Below are positions 54,717-63,020 of a DNA stretch of 64,000 nucleotides, piece by piece. This stretch comes from Alkalimonas collagenimarina. Its GTDB lineage: Bacteria > Pseudomonadota > Gammaproteobacteria > Enterobacterales > Alteromonadaceae. Position numbers and translations under genes: made by a program. Within the stretch, counting starts at the first letter, position 1. Every line of letters begins with the position of its first letter. The notes under the pieces were generated by a model. That model had not been told where the DNA came from. It worked only from the letters and a program-made list of their open reading frames with translations, and searched no databases. Location: contig NZ_JAUZVZ010000007.1 in the NCBI RefSeq assembly GCF_030717845.1, positions 101,693 to 165,692 on the forward strand. The letters are read 5' to 3'.

Positions 54717-55541
54717 ATGTCACTTTATGTCAATACAAATGTTTCATCATTAAACGCGCAACGTCAGCTTTTTAATTCTGGTAACTCTTTGGATGTTGCT
54801 TTTAAGCGATTATCTTCAGGTTTCCGTATCAATAGTGCGGCTGATGATGCGGCAGGATTACAAATCAGCAATCGCCTAACCAGTCAGGTCAATGGTTTGG
54901 ATCAAGCGGCTCGAAATGCTAATGATGGTATTTCACTAGCTCAAGTTGCCGAAGGGGCAATGGATGAAATCACTAACTCATTACAACGTGTTCGTACCCT
55001 AGCCATTCAATCACAAAATGGTATTAATAGTGCGGATGACCGCGCTGCCCTGCAAAAAGAAGTTTCTGCTTTAAAAGCTGAAATTACTCGTGTTGCGGAT
55101 ACCACCCAGTTTGGAACCACCCTTTTACTTGATGGTAATTTAGACGTAGATTTTTTGGTTGGTGCTAATGCGGGGCAAAATATTAACGTTGCTTTAACTA
55201 ATGCCGATGGTTATGGTACAGACGCCTTAGGCCTGAGTGCTCTCAGTGTTAACACAGTCGCTGACGCAAGTGCTGCATTGGCACTGATTGATACTGCAAT
55301 TGGTACAATTGATGGAGCTAGAGCTGATTTGGGTGCGATTCAAAACCGTTTTCAGTCGACCATTCGTAACTTAACCAATATTTCTGAAAATGTCTCTGGT
55401 GCACGTAGCCGCATTCGCGACACTGATTTTGCCAAAGAGACGGCAGAGTTAACCAGAACACAGATCCTGCAACAAACCAGTACTACTGTACTTGCTCAGG
55501 CGAATCAGCGGCCACAGGCGGCTTTAAGCCTTCTTCAGTAA
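54717..55541 (+). CDS. Flagellin, copy 1
   Basis: The 274-residue filament protein has the conserved N-terminal D0/D1 region (SLNAQRQLFNSGNSLDVAFK, RLSSGFRINSAADDAAGLQI) and C-terminal D1/D0 region (NISENVSGARSRIRDTDFAK, QANQRPQAALSLLQ) with a short middle of about 50 residues. It is of the short Shewanella/Alteromonas type without a large variable domain. It is nearly identical in protein to copy 3. AGGAG precedes the start. A strong hairpin follows the stop codon and separates it from copy 2. Confidence 0.95.
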   Translation: MSLYVNTNVSSLNAQRQLFNSGNSLDVAFKRLSSGFRINSAADDAAGLQISNRLTSQVNGLDQAARNANDGISLAQVAEGAMDEITNSLQRVRTLAIQSQNGINSADDRAALQKEVSALKAEITRVADTTQFGTTLLLDGNLDVDFLVGANAGQNINVALTNADGYGTDALGLSALSVNTVADASAALALIDTAIGTIDGARADLGAIQNRFQSTIRNLTNISENVSGARSRIRDTDFAKETAELTRTQILQQTSTTVLAQANQRPQAALSLLQ

Positions 55542-55546
55542 AAACG

Positions 55547-55578
55547 ATAAGTAGTCGGGGTTAACCCCGGCTACTTAT
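55547..55578 (+). terminator. Strong hairpin between flagellins 1 and 2
   Basis: ATAAGTAG (55547-55554), then T, CGGGG, loop TTAA, CCCCG, then G, and CTACTTAT (55571-55578) form a 14-pair stem counting one G-U pair. No run of T follows; the ribosome binding site of flagellin 2 begins only about ten bases later. It could be a partial terminator, an mRNA 3' stabiliser, or a control on flagellin 2. Confidence 0.6.
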
Positions 55579-55598
55579 TCATGCGTAGGGGGAGTTTC

Positions 55599-56426
55599 AT
55601 GACGGTCGTTGTAAACAATAACCAGTCCTCTCTTGCATCGCAGCGTTTACTTAGCAACGCTTCTGCCGGTTTATCCACAAGCTTTGAACGTCTTTCGTCC
55701 GGTTTTCGTATTAACCGTGCGGCAGACGACGCTGCAGGTTTAGTGATTTCTAATGTTCTGACTAGTCAAGTAAACGGGTTGGATCAGGCGGTACGTAACG
55801 CAAGTGACGCTATTTCCCTGGTGCAGGTAACAGAAGGAGGTCTGGTCGAGACACAGGCTATCCTTCAGCGAATGCGAGTATTAGCTATACAGTCAGAAAA
55901 TGGTATCTATAGTGATGGCGATATTTTTGCCATCCAAAAAGAATTTAACGAGTTAACTGCGGCTATCCAAAGTATCGCTGACAACACCGAGTTCGCTGGT
56001 ATTCAGTTGCTTGATGGCTCTGCATCTGCGGCGGTGTTTCAGGTTGGTGCCAATACAGGGCAAAAAATTAGTATCGATTTATCAACTAATTTTGGGAGTA
56101 GTGCTAGCGGCTTAAATATTGGCGATATAGCTTTAGGCACGGATGATATAGAGGATACTTTACAGAGGTTAGATAATGCTTTACTGACCTTAGGTAATGC
56201 ACGCACTGATTTTGGTTCCTGGCAAAATGTGCTTGAAACCACAATACGCAATCTAAGTAATATTAGTGAAAACGTTTCAGCTTCGCGAGGTAGGATCCGA
56301 GATACTGATTATGCCCAGACTACTGCTGAGTTAACCCGAACCCAAATCATCCAACAAAGCAGTACTTCTGTTTTGGCTCAGGCGAATCAAAGGCCGCAGG
56401 CCGCACTGCGAGTTCTTAATGCTTAA
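55599..56426 (+). CDS. Flagellin, copy 2 (divergent)
   Basis: GGGGGAG precedes ATG 55599, giving 275 residues; the upstream in-frame ATG 55581 lies inside the binding-site region and is unlikely. It has VNNNQSSLASQRLLSNASAG, RLSSGFRINRAADDAAGLVI and the C-terminal NISENVSASRGRIRDTDYAQ with QANQRPQAALRVLN. It differs widely from copies 1 and 3 in residues 100-220 and in synonymous positions. I see no promoter of its own; expression probably depends on readthrough from copy 1. A terminator follows. Confidence 0.93.
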   Translation: MTVVVNNNQSSLASQRLLSNASAGLSTSFERLSSGFRINRAADDAAGLVISNVLTSQVNGLDQAVRNASDAISLVQVTEGGLVETQAILQRMRVLAIQSENGIYSDGDIFAIQKEFNELTAAIQSIADNTEFAGIQLLDGSASAAVFQVGANTGQKISIDLSTNFGSSASGLNIGDIALGTDDIEDTLQRLDNALLTLGNARTDFGSWQNVLETTIRNLSNISENVSASRGRIRDTDYAQTTAELTRTQIIQQSSTSVLAQANQRPQAALRVLNA

Positions 56427-56457
56427 CTGAGCTAAAGTTCATCATTATGCCTCCAAG

Positions 56458-56490
56458 CCATTCAAAATATTCACTTTGAATGGTTTTTTT
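56458..56490 (+). terminator. Rho-independent terminator after flagellin 2
   Basis: CCATTCAAA (56458-56466) and TTTGAATGG (56475-56483) form a perfect 9-base stem with an 8-base loop, followed by seven T. Confidence 0.95.
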
Positions 56491-56529
56491 ATGCTTATAA
56501 AAATAAATCAAAAAAATAATTTTTTTTCC

Positions 56530-56556
56530 TAAAGTTCTTCATTTTACTGCCGATAA
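56530..56556 (+). promoter_or_regulatory. Sigma-28 promoter for flagellin 3
   Basis: TAAAGTTC at 56530-56537, 11 bases, and GCCGATAA at 56549-56556 match the FliA consensus almost perfectly. Confidence 0.85.
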
Positions 56557-56659
56557 CCTAAATAAGCCAAGTTGCAGCTTGGCCAAGCTAACGGCTAAAC
56601 CGTATTTTTAATAATCAGGTTTTCAGTCAATGTAGTGCTGAAAACTTAAGGAGTGACTC

Positions 56660-57484
56660 ATGTCTCTATACGTAAATACAAACACCTCATCACTGAATGC
56701 TCAGCGTCAGCTGTTTAACTCAGGCAACAACCTGGATACAGCTTTTAAACGTTTGTCTTCAGGCTTTCGTATCAACAGCGCTGCTGATGATGCGGCCGGA
56801 TTACAAATCAGCAACCGTCTAACCAGTCAGGTGAATGGTTTGGATCAGGCTGCGCGTAATGCAAATGATGGTATTTCTGTGGCACAGGTGGCAGAGGGTG
56901 CCATGGAAGAAATCACCAACTCTTTACAGCGTATCCGTACTTTGGCTATTCAGTCGCAGAACGGTATTAATAGTGCGGACGACCGTGCTGCACTGCAAAA
57001 AGAGGTTTCTGCATTAAAATCTGAAATGACTCGGGTTGCATCAGATACTCAGTTTGGTACTACAAACTTATTAGATGGCAATTTCTCAGCTGCCTTCTTG
57101 GTAGGTGCCAATGCAGGACAAAACATTACTGTTGCTTTAACTAATACTGATGGTTATGGTACAGACGCCTTAGGCCTGAGTGCTCTCAGTGTTACCACAG
57201 TCGCTGAAGCAAGTGCTGCATTGGCACTGATTGATACTGCAATTGGTACAATTGATGGAGCTAGAGCTGATTTGGGTGCGATTCAAAACCGTTTCCAGTC
57301 GACCATTCGTAACTTAACCAATATTTCTGAAAACGTATCAGGTGCACGCAGCCGGATTCGCGATACAGACTTTGCTAAAGAAACTGCTGAGTTAACGCGT
57401 CAACAGATCTTACAGCAAACCAGTACTACAGTATTGGCGCAGGCCAATCAGCGGCCACAGGCAGCTTTGTCGTTATTAGGTTAA
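56660..57484 (+). CDS. Flagellin, copy 3
   Basis: The 274-residue flagellin starts SLYVNTNTSSLNAQRQLFNS and ends QANQRPQAALSLLG. It is the paralogue of copy 1, with about 90 percent or more identical residues. Its outer parts differ from copy 1 at many synonymous codon positions, while the segment 57131-57333 is almost base-identical to 55188-55390. AAGGAG lies upstream of the start. It is the flagellin closest to flaG and fliD and has the best sigma-28 promoter, so it may be the major filament subunit; that is inference. Confidence 0.95.
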   Translation: MSLYVNTNTSSLNAQRQLFNSGNNLDTAFKRLSSGFRINSAADDAAGLQISNRLTSQVNGLDQAARNANDGISVAQVAEGAMEEITNSLQRIRTLAIQSQNGINSADDRAALQKEVSALKSEMTRVASDTQFGTTNLLDGNFSAAFLVGANAGQNITVALTNTDGYGTDALGLSALSVTTVAEASAALALIDTAIGTIDGARADLGAIQNRFQSTIRNLTNISENVSGARSRIRDTDFAKETAELTRQQILQQTSTTVLAQANQRPQAALSLLG

Positions 57485-57505
57485 ACTAATAAGCGCGGTG
57501 GTGAG

Positions 57506-57541
57506 AGCTTTAATTAAAGCTTTTACCTCTCGCGCCGATAA
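57506..57541 (+). promoter_or_regulatory. Terminator hairpin overlapping sigma-28 promoter before flaG
   Basis: AGCTTT-AATT-AAAGCT (57506-57521) followed by TTT is a weak terminator for flagellin 3. The same bases carry the -35 box TAAAGCTT (57515-57522) of a perfect FliA promoter whose -10 box GCCGATAA lies at 57534-57541 with an 11-base spacer. Both signals therefore share six or seven bases. Confidence 0.75.
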
Positions 57542-57552
57542 GGAGTCTGAAT

Positions 57553-57948
57553 ATGAGTAGTATAAATCTTGCGAGTGTTGGAGGGTTACCGCTTTCGTCT
57601 CAAGCAGCTGGTTTGAACGTACAAGATGATAACCAAGAAAAGCAGACGGTTGACATAGATAGCTCAAAAACAGTGGGCTTTGCTCAGCCAAAAACTGAAA
57701 TATCTCGTAGCGAATTAGACGAGGCAATTGATGTTTTAAACACAGCAGCAGTGATTGAATCGCGTTCGTTGAGCTTCTCAATTGATGATCTGTCTGGTCG
57801 TGAGGTAATAAAAGTCGTAGACTTAAAAAGCTCTGAGGTGCTAAGGCAAATCCCATCGGAGGAGCTGTTGAAAGTAGCTCAAGACATTCGGCGCTTGCAG
57901 GATGAAATGGGGCAAACAATCGGCTTGCTGGTTGATAACAAAGTGTAG
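57553..57948 (+). CDS. flaG: Flagellar protein FlaG
   Basis: The 131-residue protein has a variable N-terminal half and the FlaG C-terminal domain: LDEAIDVLNTAAVIESRSLS, FSIDDLSGREVIKVVDLKSS, EVLRQIPSEELLKVAQDIRR. FlaG influences filament length in Pseudomonas and Vibrio relatives. It has its own sigma-28 promoter and is followed by fliD, whose ATG lies 13 bases after its stop. Confidence 0.9.
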   Translation: MSSINLASVGGLPLSSQAAGLNVQDDNQEKQTVDIDSSKTVGFAQPKTEISRSELDEAIDVLNTAAVIESRSLSFSIDDLSGREVIKVVDLKSSEVLRQIPSEELLKVAQDIRRLQDEMGQTIGLLVDNKV

Positions 57949-57960
57949 GGGTAAATGATT

Positions 57961-59430
57961 ATGTCACAAATTAATTTTCTCGGTTCCGCATCTGGTTTAC
58001 CGTTAGAGGAACTTGTTAGCACTCTGGTTAAAACTGAGCGCGACAGCAAGCTGGGCAGAATTAATACGACGAAATCTACTCTTGAATCCTCACTATCTGG
58101 CATTGGCCGGCTCAAGTCGGCCCTTGCCTCTTTTCAGGATGCAGTAAAAAAACTCGGTGGTAATAATTTAAATGCCCGGGTTGCAACTATCACTCAGCCG
58201 ACTGAAAATAAAACCTATTTAGAAGCATCCGCTACCAATAGCGCGCTGGCAGGGAATTACGATGTTAAAGTCTCACAGTTAGCGCAAGGTAGTCGGTTAG
58301 AAACTGCGGATGGTGCTTTTGGTGCTGTTAGTGACATTGTTTCCACTTCAGACGGAACGCTTACGTTTAATGCTGGTGGTCAAAGTTTCGATATTGACGT
58401 AACAGCTGGTATGACGCTTAGCGAGCTTAGAACAAAGATAAATGAACAAGGTGATAATTTTGGTGTTAATGTCAATTTAATTAACGCCGGTGGTGCAGTT
58501 GGCACTAAATTGGTGTTTAGCTCCACCATCACTGGTGATGGTAATGACCTTGTAGTAACAAATAATAATGCTGAATTAGATGCCATATCATCTGTGCCTA
58601 CTGGTGCAAATGCTGGGTTAGCTGTGGTTGGTACCGCACAAAATGCACTGATTGAAATTGATGGTATCGTTGCGACCAGTAGCTCAAATGTTTTTACTAA
58701 CGTCGTACAGGATCTTAGCCTGACAGTTCTAGCAGTAACACCTGAGGGTAATAACGCAGGTGTAAGTATTGATACAGACAAAAAAGCTGCGGAAGAAAAC
58801 ATTCAGAATTTTATTAATAACTACAATAACTTGGTAGATCAAATAGCCGATATTACAAAAAATCGCACATTAGGCTCTGATGGTAAAACCGTCACCGGTA
58901 AAGGCGGCCCTCTAGCTGGTGATCCCTTACCAAGAAATATTATGTCTCAACTACGTTCAATCCTGGGGAACTCAGTTGGTGCTGCGGACGATAGCTTATC
59001 TACCTTGTATAGCATGGGAATCACCTTTACCGATCAAGGAAAGCTAGAGATTTCTGCAACATCTAATTTTGGTGCGGACTCAGGCCGTGTACGTTTTAAC
59101 CAAGCTCTATCGGAAAGTTACGATAATATTGGTAAGTTTTTTGGTGGGGACGAGGGTTTAAGCGCTAATTTGGATAATTTTATTAAGCAGTTTAATGATC
59201 CGGGTGGCATTATTGCTTCAAAAGAAACTTCCATTAAATCTCAACTAGATAAAAATACTAAAGATTTAGAAGCTGCTAACCGATACATAGATAGCTTTGA
59301 ACAAACTATGCGAAAGCGTTATACCGCTTTGGATGCATTACTTGGTTCGATGCAGAATATGGCTTCAATGGTAACTTCTCAGTTGTCGAATTTGCCTGGT
59401 TTTAGCACGAAATCTTCTAGTAAAAATTAA
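57961..59430 (+). CDS. fliD: Flagellar filament cap protein FliD
   Basis: I start at ATG 57961, about nine bases after GGGG, rather than ATG 57955; the protein has 489 residues. The N-terminus SQINFLGSASGLPLEELVST and LVKTERDSKLGRINTTKSTL are FliD features. FNAGGQSFDIDVTAGMTLSE and GNDLVVTNNN lie in the middle, and FINNYNNLVDQIADITKN with RKRYTALDALLGSMQNMASM lies at the C-terminus. It caps the growing filament. Confidence 0.95.
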   Translation: MSQINFLGSASGLPLEELVSTLVKTERDSKLGRINTTKSTLESSLSGIGRLKSALASFQDAVKKLGGNNLNARVATITQPTENKTYLEASATNSALAGNYDVKVSQLAQGSRLETADGAFGAVSDIVSTSDGTLTFNAGGQSFDIDVTAGMTLSELRTKINEQGDNFGVNVNLINAGGAVGTKLVFSSTITGDGNDLVVTNNNAELDAISSVPTGANAGLAVVGTAQNALIEIDGIVATSSSNVFTNVVQDLSLTVLAVTPEGNNAGVSIDTDKKAAEENIQNFINNYNNLVDQIADITKNRTLGSDGKTVTGKGGPLAGDPLPRNIMSQLRSILGNSVGAADDSLSTLYSMGITFTDQGKLEISATSNFGADSGRVRFNQALSESYDNIGKFFGGDEGLSANLDNFIKQFNDPGGIIASKETSIKSQLDKNTKDLEAANRYIDSFEQTMRKRYTALDALLGSMQNMASMVTSQLSNLPGFSTKSSSKN

Positions 59431-59442
59431 GTGGGGTTATCT

Positions 59443-59874
59443 ATGAGTTACGGAATTAAAGCATATAAAGCTGTTGGTATTAAAGATGACTTAGCTGTGG
59501 CAGATCCTCACCGCGTTATTCAGTTACTGATGCAAGGTGCTTTGGAAAATATGGCTAAAGCTAAAGGTTGCATAGAACGCAAAGATTATGCGGGGAAATC
59601 GGCAACACTTTCAAAAGCAATGAACATTATTTCTGCTTTGAAAGGTTCACTTGATATGTCGGCCGGCGAAGTTTCTGAAAACTTGTTTTCTCTCTATGAT
59701 TTCATGCTAAATCATTTAATTTTAGCTAGTCGGGAAAATAGCCTTAGTAAGGTAGATGACATCGTTGAATTGTTATTATCAATTAAGAGCGCATGGGATC
59801 AGATACCCGTTCAGGATAGAGAAAAAGGGTACGCACTGCAGGCACAACGCCAACAAATTGCAGTTGGTAGTTAA
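59443..59874 (+). CDS. fliS: Flagellin export chaperone FliS
   Basis: ATG 59443 gives 143 residues starting MSYGIKAYKAVGIKDDLAVA, then DPHRVIQLLMQGALENMAKA and DYAGKSATLSKAMNIISALK. The C-terminal helix has LYDFMLNHLILASRENSLSK and is typical of FliS. It prevents premature flagellin polymerisation. GGGGT sits upstream. It lies between fliD and a small fliT-like gene. Confidence 0.95.
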   Translation: MSYGIKAYKAVGIKDDLAVADPHRVIQLLMQGALENMAKAKGCIERKDYAGKSATLSKAMNIISALKGSLDMSAGEVSENLFSLYDFMLNHLILASRENSLSKVDDIVELLLSIKSAWDQIPVQDREKGYALQAQRQQIAVGS

Positions 59875-59880
59875 GCGTCA

Positions 59881-60177
59881 ATGTCGCTATCAGATAGAAA
59901 AGCGAAAGCTATAAGCTATCAGTCGAAAGTCAAGCTATTGCTTTCTAAAGACGAGCTTGCTGAAGATGAGTTGCAATCGTTATTAAAGGACTGGAATGAC
60001 TTACTAGCATTACCAGCGGTTGAGCCACTAGATGATTTTGCTGAATACTTGCAGCAAAATTTGAGCTCACTCCAACAAATGATGTTACTCGTCAAGCAGC
60101 AACGCTCTGATAGTGCTGCAGAAATATTGTCAATACAACAAGGAAGAAAAGCAAAACGAATGTATAATAATACATAA
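59881..60177 (+). CDS. Small FliT-like flagellar chaperone
   Basis: This 98-residue helical protein has no strong family motif that I can point to. Its position directly after fliS (six bases), its size and its acidic helical character (LLSKDELAEDELQSLLKDWN; LPAVEPLDDFAEYLQQNLSS) are those of FliT, the FliD export chaperone. Identification is by position and composition. Confidence 0.6.
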   Translation: MSLSDRKAKAISYQSKVKLLLSKDELAEDELQSLLKDWNDLLALPAVEPLDDFAEYLQQNLSSLQQMMLLVKQQRSDSAAEILSIQQGRKAKRMYNNT

Positions 60178-60195
60178 AAAAATTTTAAGGTTTTT

Positions 60196-62994
60196 ATGCT
60201 GAAATACATTAGATATCAAACTTGTGCAGATCAAAACTTACAAAGAAAAAATGAAGAGTCTGAGTCTGTAAAAATTAGCAGACGTTACAAGCATAACATG
60301 GCTGCATTCAGTCGAACTATTCCTTCCGTGTTACCACTCATTGCCTCCCATGACCCTGAAAATTTATCTATTTTTGTCACCAATGCCAAGCAAATTAATA
60401 TAGTAAATTATGGCACCGGTAAAACATGGTATAGCGAAACTCCAGAGCAAGATATGCAGGCTGAAGTAAGTGCTTTTTTAGCTTCATCTCCTTATTTTGA
60501 TCTACGCCATGGCTCGGAAAGTGAACATTGGCTAACACAACCTATATCAGAGCAAGTTGAAACAGTGATCATGTTTGGTCTTGGTCTTGGGTACCAACTG
60601 CAATACTTAATTGAACAGATTGACATAAAATATCTGATCATTTATGAGCCATCACTAGATGTGGTGCATTGTTCATTACAAGCTGCAGATTGGCATCATA
60701 TTCTACAAATGGCTGAAGAGAAAGGGACTCAGCTGTTTTTGCAATTGGGTAATGATGGTAGCTCGCTCCCTGAGGATTTTGCAGAGTTGTTACCATTGCT
60801 TAATGACGATAAAGTCTTTGTATATCGCCATTATTTTCATCCCATCATGGATGAAGTTATTCGGTTTGCATTCTGCCACAGTAATCAATATAAGCAGTTA
60901 ACAAATAAAAACCATGTTTTTTCGCCAGACTACTCGTTATACAACTATATAGCGGAGCACAACCAAAGCGTGCTTGGTAATTACACTCCAGAACGCTTAA
61001 ACAACTCAGATTTATTTGAACAAAACCTGCTTACTCTCAAGGAGTATTACCCGCAGGTTTTTTCAGTCATTTCAGATTACAGCCCGGTGAGCTGGTACTT
61101 GGTGAAAGACGGTAAAAATCAAGCTAACTTATTACACAAAAAACGAAACGCATTGTTTTATGACAATTTAGAAAGTGAGTCTAATTCATTAGTCAGTGAT
61201 TTTGAAAGCAACCCTTTAAAGGACGATGTGGTACTGGGACAGCAAGTATCAAATAAACTTGGTCATTACATACACTTTCAAGCTGTACAAAAAGTACAAA
61301 CTGAATTACAAAATATCATTACCAGCGATACTGTGTTGCCGGAGCATGTTGAATCAATAATTATTTTTGGTATAGGACTTGGTGTTCATATAGAGTCATT
61401 ATGTGATGGTCATGAGATAAGTAATCTATATATTTGTGAGCCAAACCTGGATTTTTTTCTTGCCAGCCTACATGTAGTGGATTGGAGTAAGATTATACGA
61501 AGGGCAGATCAGGCTGGCCAGCGGATATATTTTAATCTCGGAGGTGATGGGGCAGATTACTTTAGTGATTTAATGGCGCAATTTTATCAAGTTGGTGCTT
61601 ATTCAATTGCGAATACCTATTTACTTAGCTCATATTTTGATGCCGAGATGCATCAGTCTATTTCAACCTTACGGTCTGAGCTCAGTATCGTTTTGGCTTT
61701 AGGTGAATACTTTGACCATGCTCGGTATGGGATAGCACATACATACTTCAATCTTAAGTACCGGTGTAGGTTTTTGAAGCTTGGGTCAGAAGATTATGAC
61801 AACGAGCCATTGCTAAGTAAACCTCTATTTATTGTGGGAAATGGTCCAAGCCTTGATGATTCTATCGATTATCTTCAGCACTATCGTGATCAGGTAATCC
61901 TTATTAGCTGTGGTACGGCATTAAAGTCATTGCACAGCAAAAAAATCACCCCAGACTTTCATGCTGAGATTGAACAAAACAAAGCTACTTTCCATTGGAT
62001 CTCTCAAGTTAATGACGCTGAGTATTTAAAATCTATTCGTTTACTTAGCATCAATGGCATTCACCCTGATACTGCCTCACTATTTAAAGAGGTATTGCTG
62101 TGCTTTAAATCTGGTGAACCTGCGACCGTTTTGTTTCAACCTGAAATTACTAAAGCTGGCTATAAGACTAAAAGTCTTAGTTATGCCTACCCAACGGTCA
62201 GTAACCTTGCTGTTAACTTTGCACTTATGGCTGGCTTTAAGTATATCTACCTGTTTGGTATAGACTTAGGTTATACAGATATAAACTACCATCATTCAAA
62301 ATTATCTGCCTATTATAAAACTGATGGAAGCCAAATTTACGATTATAAAAGTGCTCATGGTGATGGAATAGCAGCTGAAGGTAACTTTTTACCTTTGGTT
62401 TATACTAAAAGAGAGTTTGATGTTTCACGTAAGCTCATTGAAAAAGCATTGATGCAGTACAGTTGTAAGGTTGAGGTGTATAATTGCAGTAATGGTGTCA
62501 AAATTACCGGAGCAATTCCTCTTCATCCTGAGTGTATCTTACTTAATGAACCGAATGTCAGTCCGGCTGATATCGAGCATTTTATCAAAAACGCTTTTTT
62601 TGACGATCTTAGCAAATTTTCTGATGAGATATTTTCATCAATGGATACACTAGAATTAAGCGAAGCTGTATTCAGATGGTTAGAATATTTTGACACGCCA
62701 GTGTGCTCCATTGAAGATGCAAGACGCTTTATTGATGAGCAATGGATTTTTTTTCGATCAAAAATATCAAATAGAAATAGCCTGATCTTCTTTTTGTTTT
62801 CTGGAACCTCAAATTATTTTAGTAGTGTTCTTACAAAGATACTCGCATCTAGTCATGAAAGTGAGAGTACCTGTTTGCATTCATTTAATATTGCACGTAA
62901 GATTTGGCGCGATTGTATTCAGCAAGCACATGACAGTTTTATAGAGCAGCCGTTAGAGCTTGATAATGTTGATGTATCCCATCTTTTTAAATAG
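60196..62994 (+). CDS. Maf-type flagellin glycosylation protein (DUF115)
   Basis: The 932-residue cytoplasmic protein carries the MAF/DUF115 domain at about 540-720: PLFIVGNGPSLDDSIDYLQH, ISCGTALKSLHSKKITPDFH, YLFGIDLGYTDINYHHSKLS. Such proteins transfer nonulosonic sugars to flagellin in Campylobacter, Aeromonas and Shewanella. Two copies of an N-terminal module precede it: GLGLGYQLQYLIEQ...LIIYEPSLDVV (about 122-215) and GIGLGVHIESLCDG...LYICEPNLDFF (about 386-480), each followed by DW..I and F-LG-DG. The length and duplication exceed the usual 600-700 residues. TAAGG is the only visible binding site. Base composition becomes A+T-rich from here. Confidence 0.87.
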   Translation: MLKYIRYQTCADQNLQRKNEESESVKISRRYKHNMAAFSRTIPSVLPLIASHDPENLSIFVTNAKQINIVNYGTGKTWYSETPEQDMQAEVSAFLASSPYFDLRHGSESEHWLTQPISEQVETVIMFGLGLGYQLQYLIEQIDIKYLIIYEPSLDVVHCSLQAADWHHILQMAEEKGTQLFLQLGNDGSSLPEDFAELLPLLNDDKVFVYRHYFHPIMDEVIRFAFCHSNQYKQLTNKNHVFSPDYSLYNYIAEHNQSVLGNYTPERLNNSDLFEQNLLTLKEYYPQVFSVISDYSPVSWYLVKDGKNQANLLHKKRNALFYDNLESESNSLVSDFESNPLKDDVVLGQQVSNKLGHYIHFQAVQKVQTELQNIITSDTVLPEHVESIIIFGIGLGVHIESLCDGHEISNLYICEPNLDFFLASLHVVDWSKIIRRADQAGQRIYFNLGGDGADYFSDLMAQFYQVGAYSIANTYLLSSYFDAEMHQSISTLRSELSIVLALGEYFDHARYGIAHTYFNLKYRCRFLKLGSEDYDNEPLLSKPLFIVGNGPSLDDSIDYLQHYRDQVILISCGTALKSLHSKKITPDFHAEIEQNKATFHWISQVNDAEYLKSIRLLSINGIHPDTASLFKEVLLCFKSGEPATVLFQPEITKAGYKTKSLSYAYPTVSNLAVNFALMAGFKYIYLFGIDLGYTDINYHHSKLSAYYKTDGSQIYDYKSAHGDGIAAEGNFLPLVYTKREFDVSRKLIEKALMQYSCKVEVYNCSNGVKITGAIPLHPECILLNEPNVSPADIEHFIKNAFFDDLSKFSDEIFSSMDTLELSEAVFRWLEYFDTPVCSIEDARRFIDEQWIFFRSKISNRNSLIFFLFSGTSNYFSSVLTKILASSHESESTCLHSFNIARKIWRDCIQQAHDSFIEQPLELDNVDVSHLFK

Positions 62995-63020
62995 AAATAA
63001 TCGATATAAGGTTACCTGAA

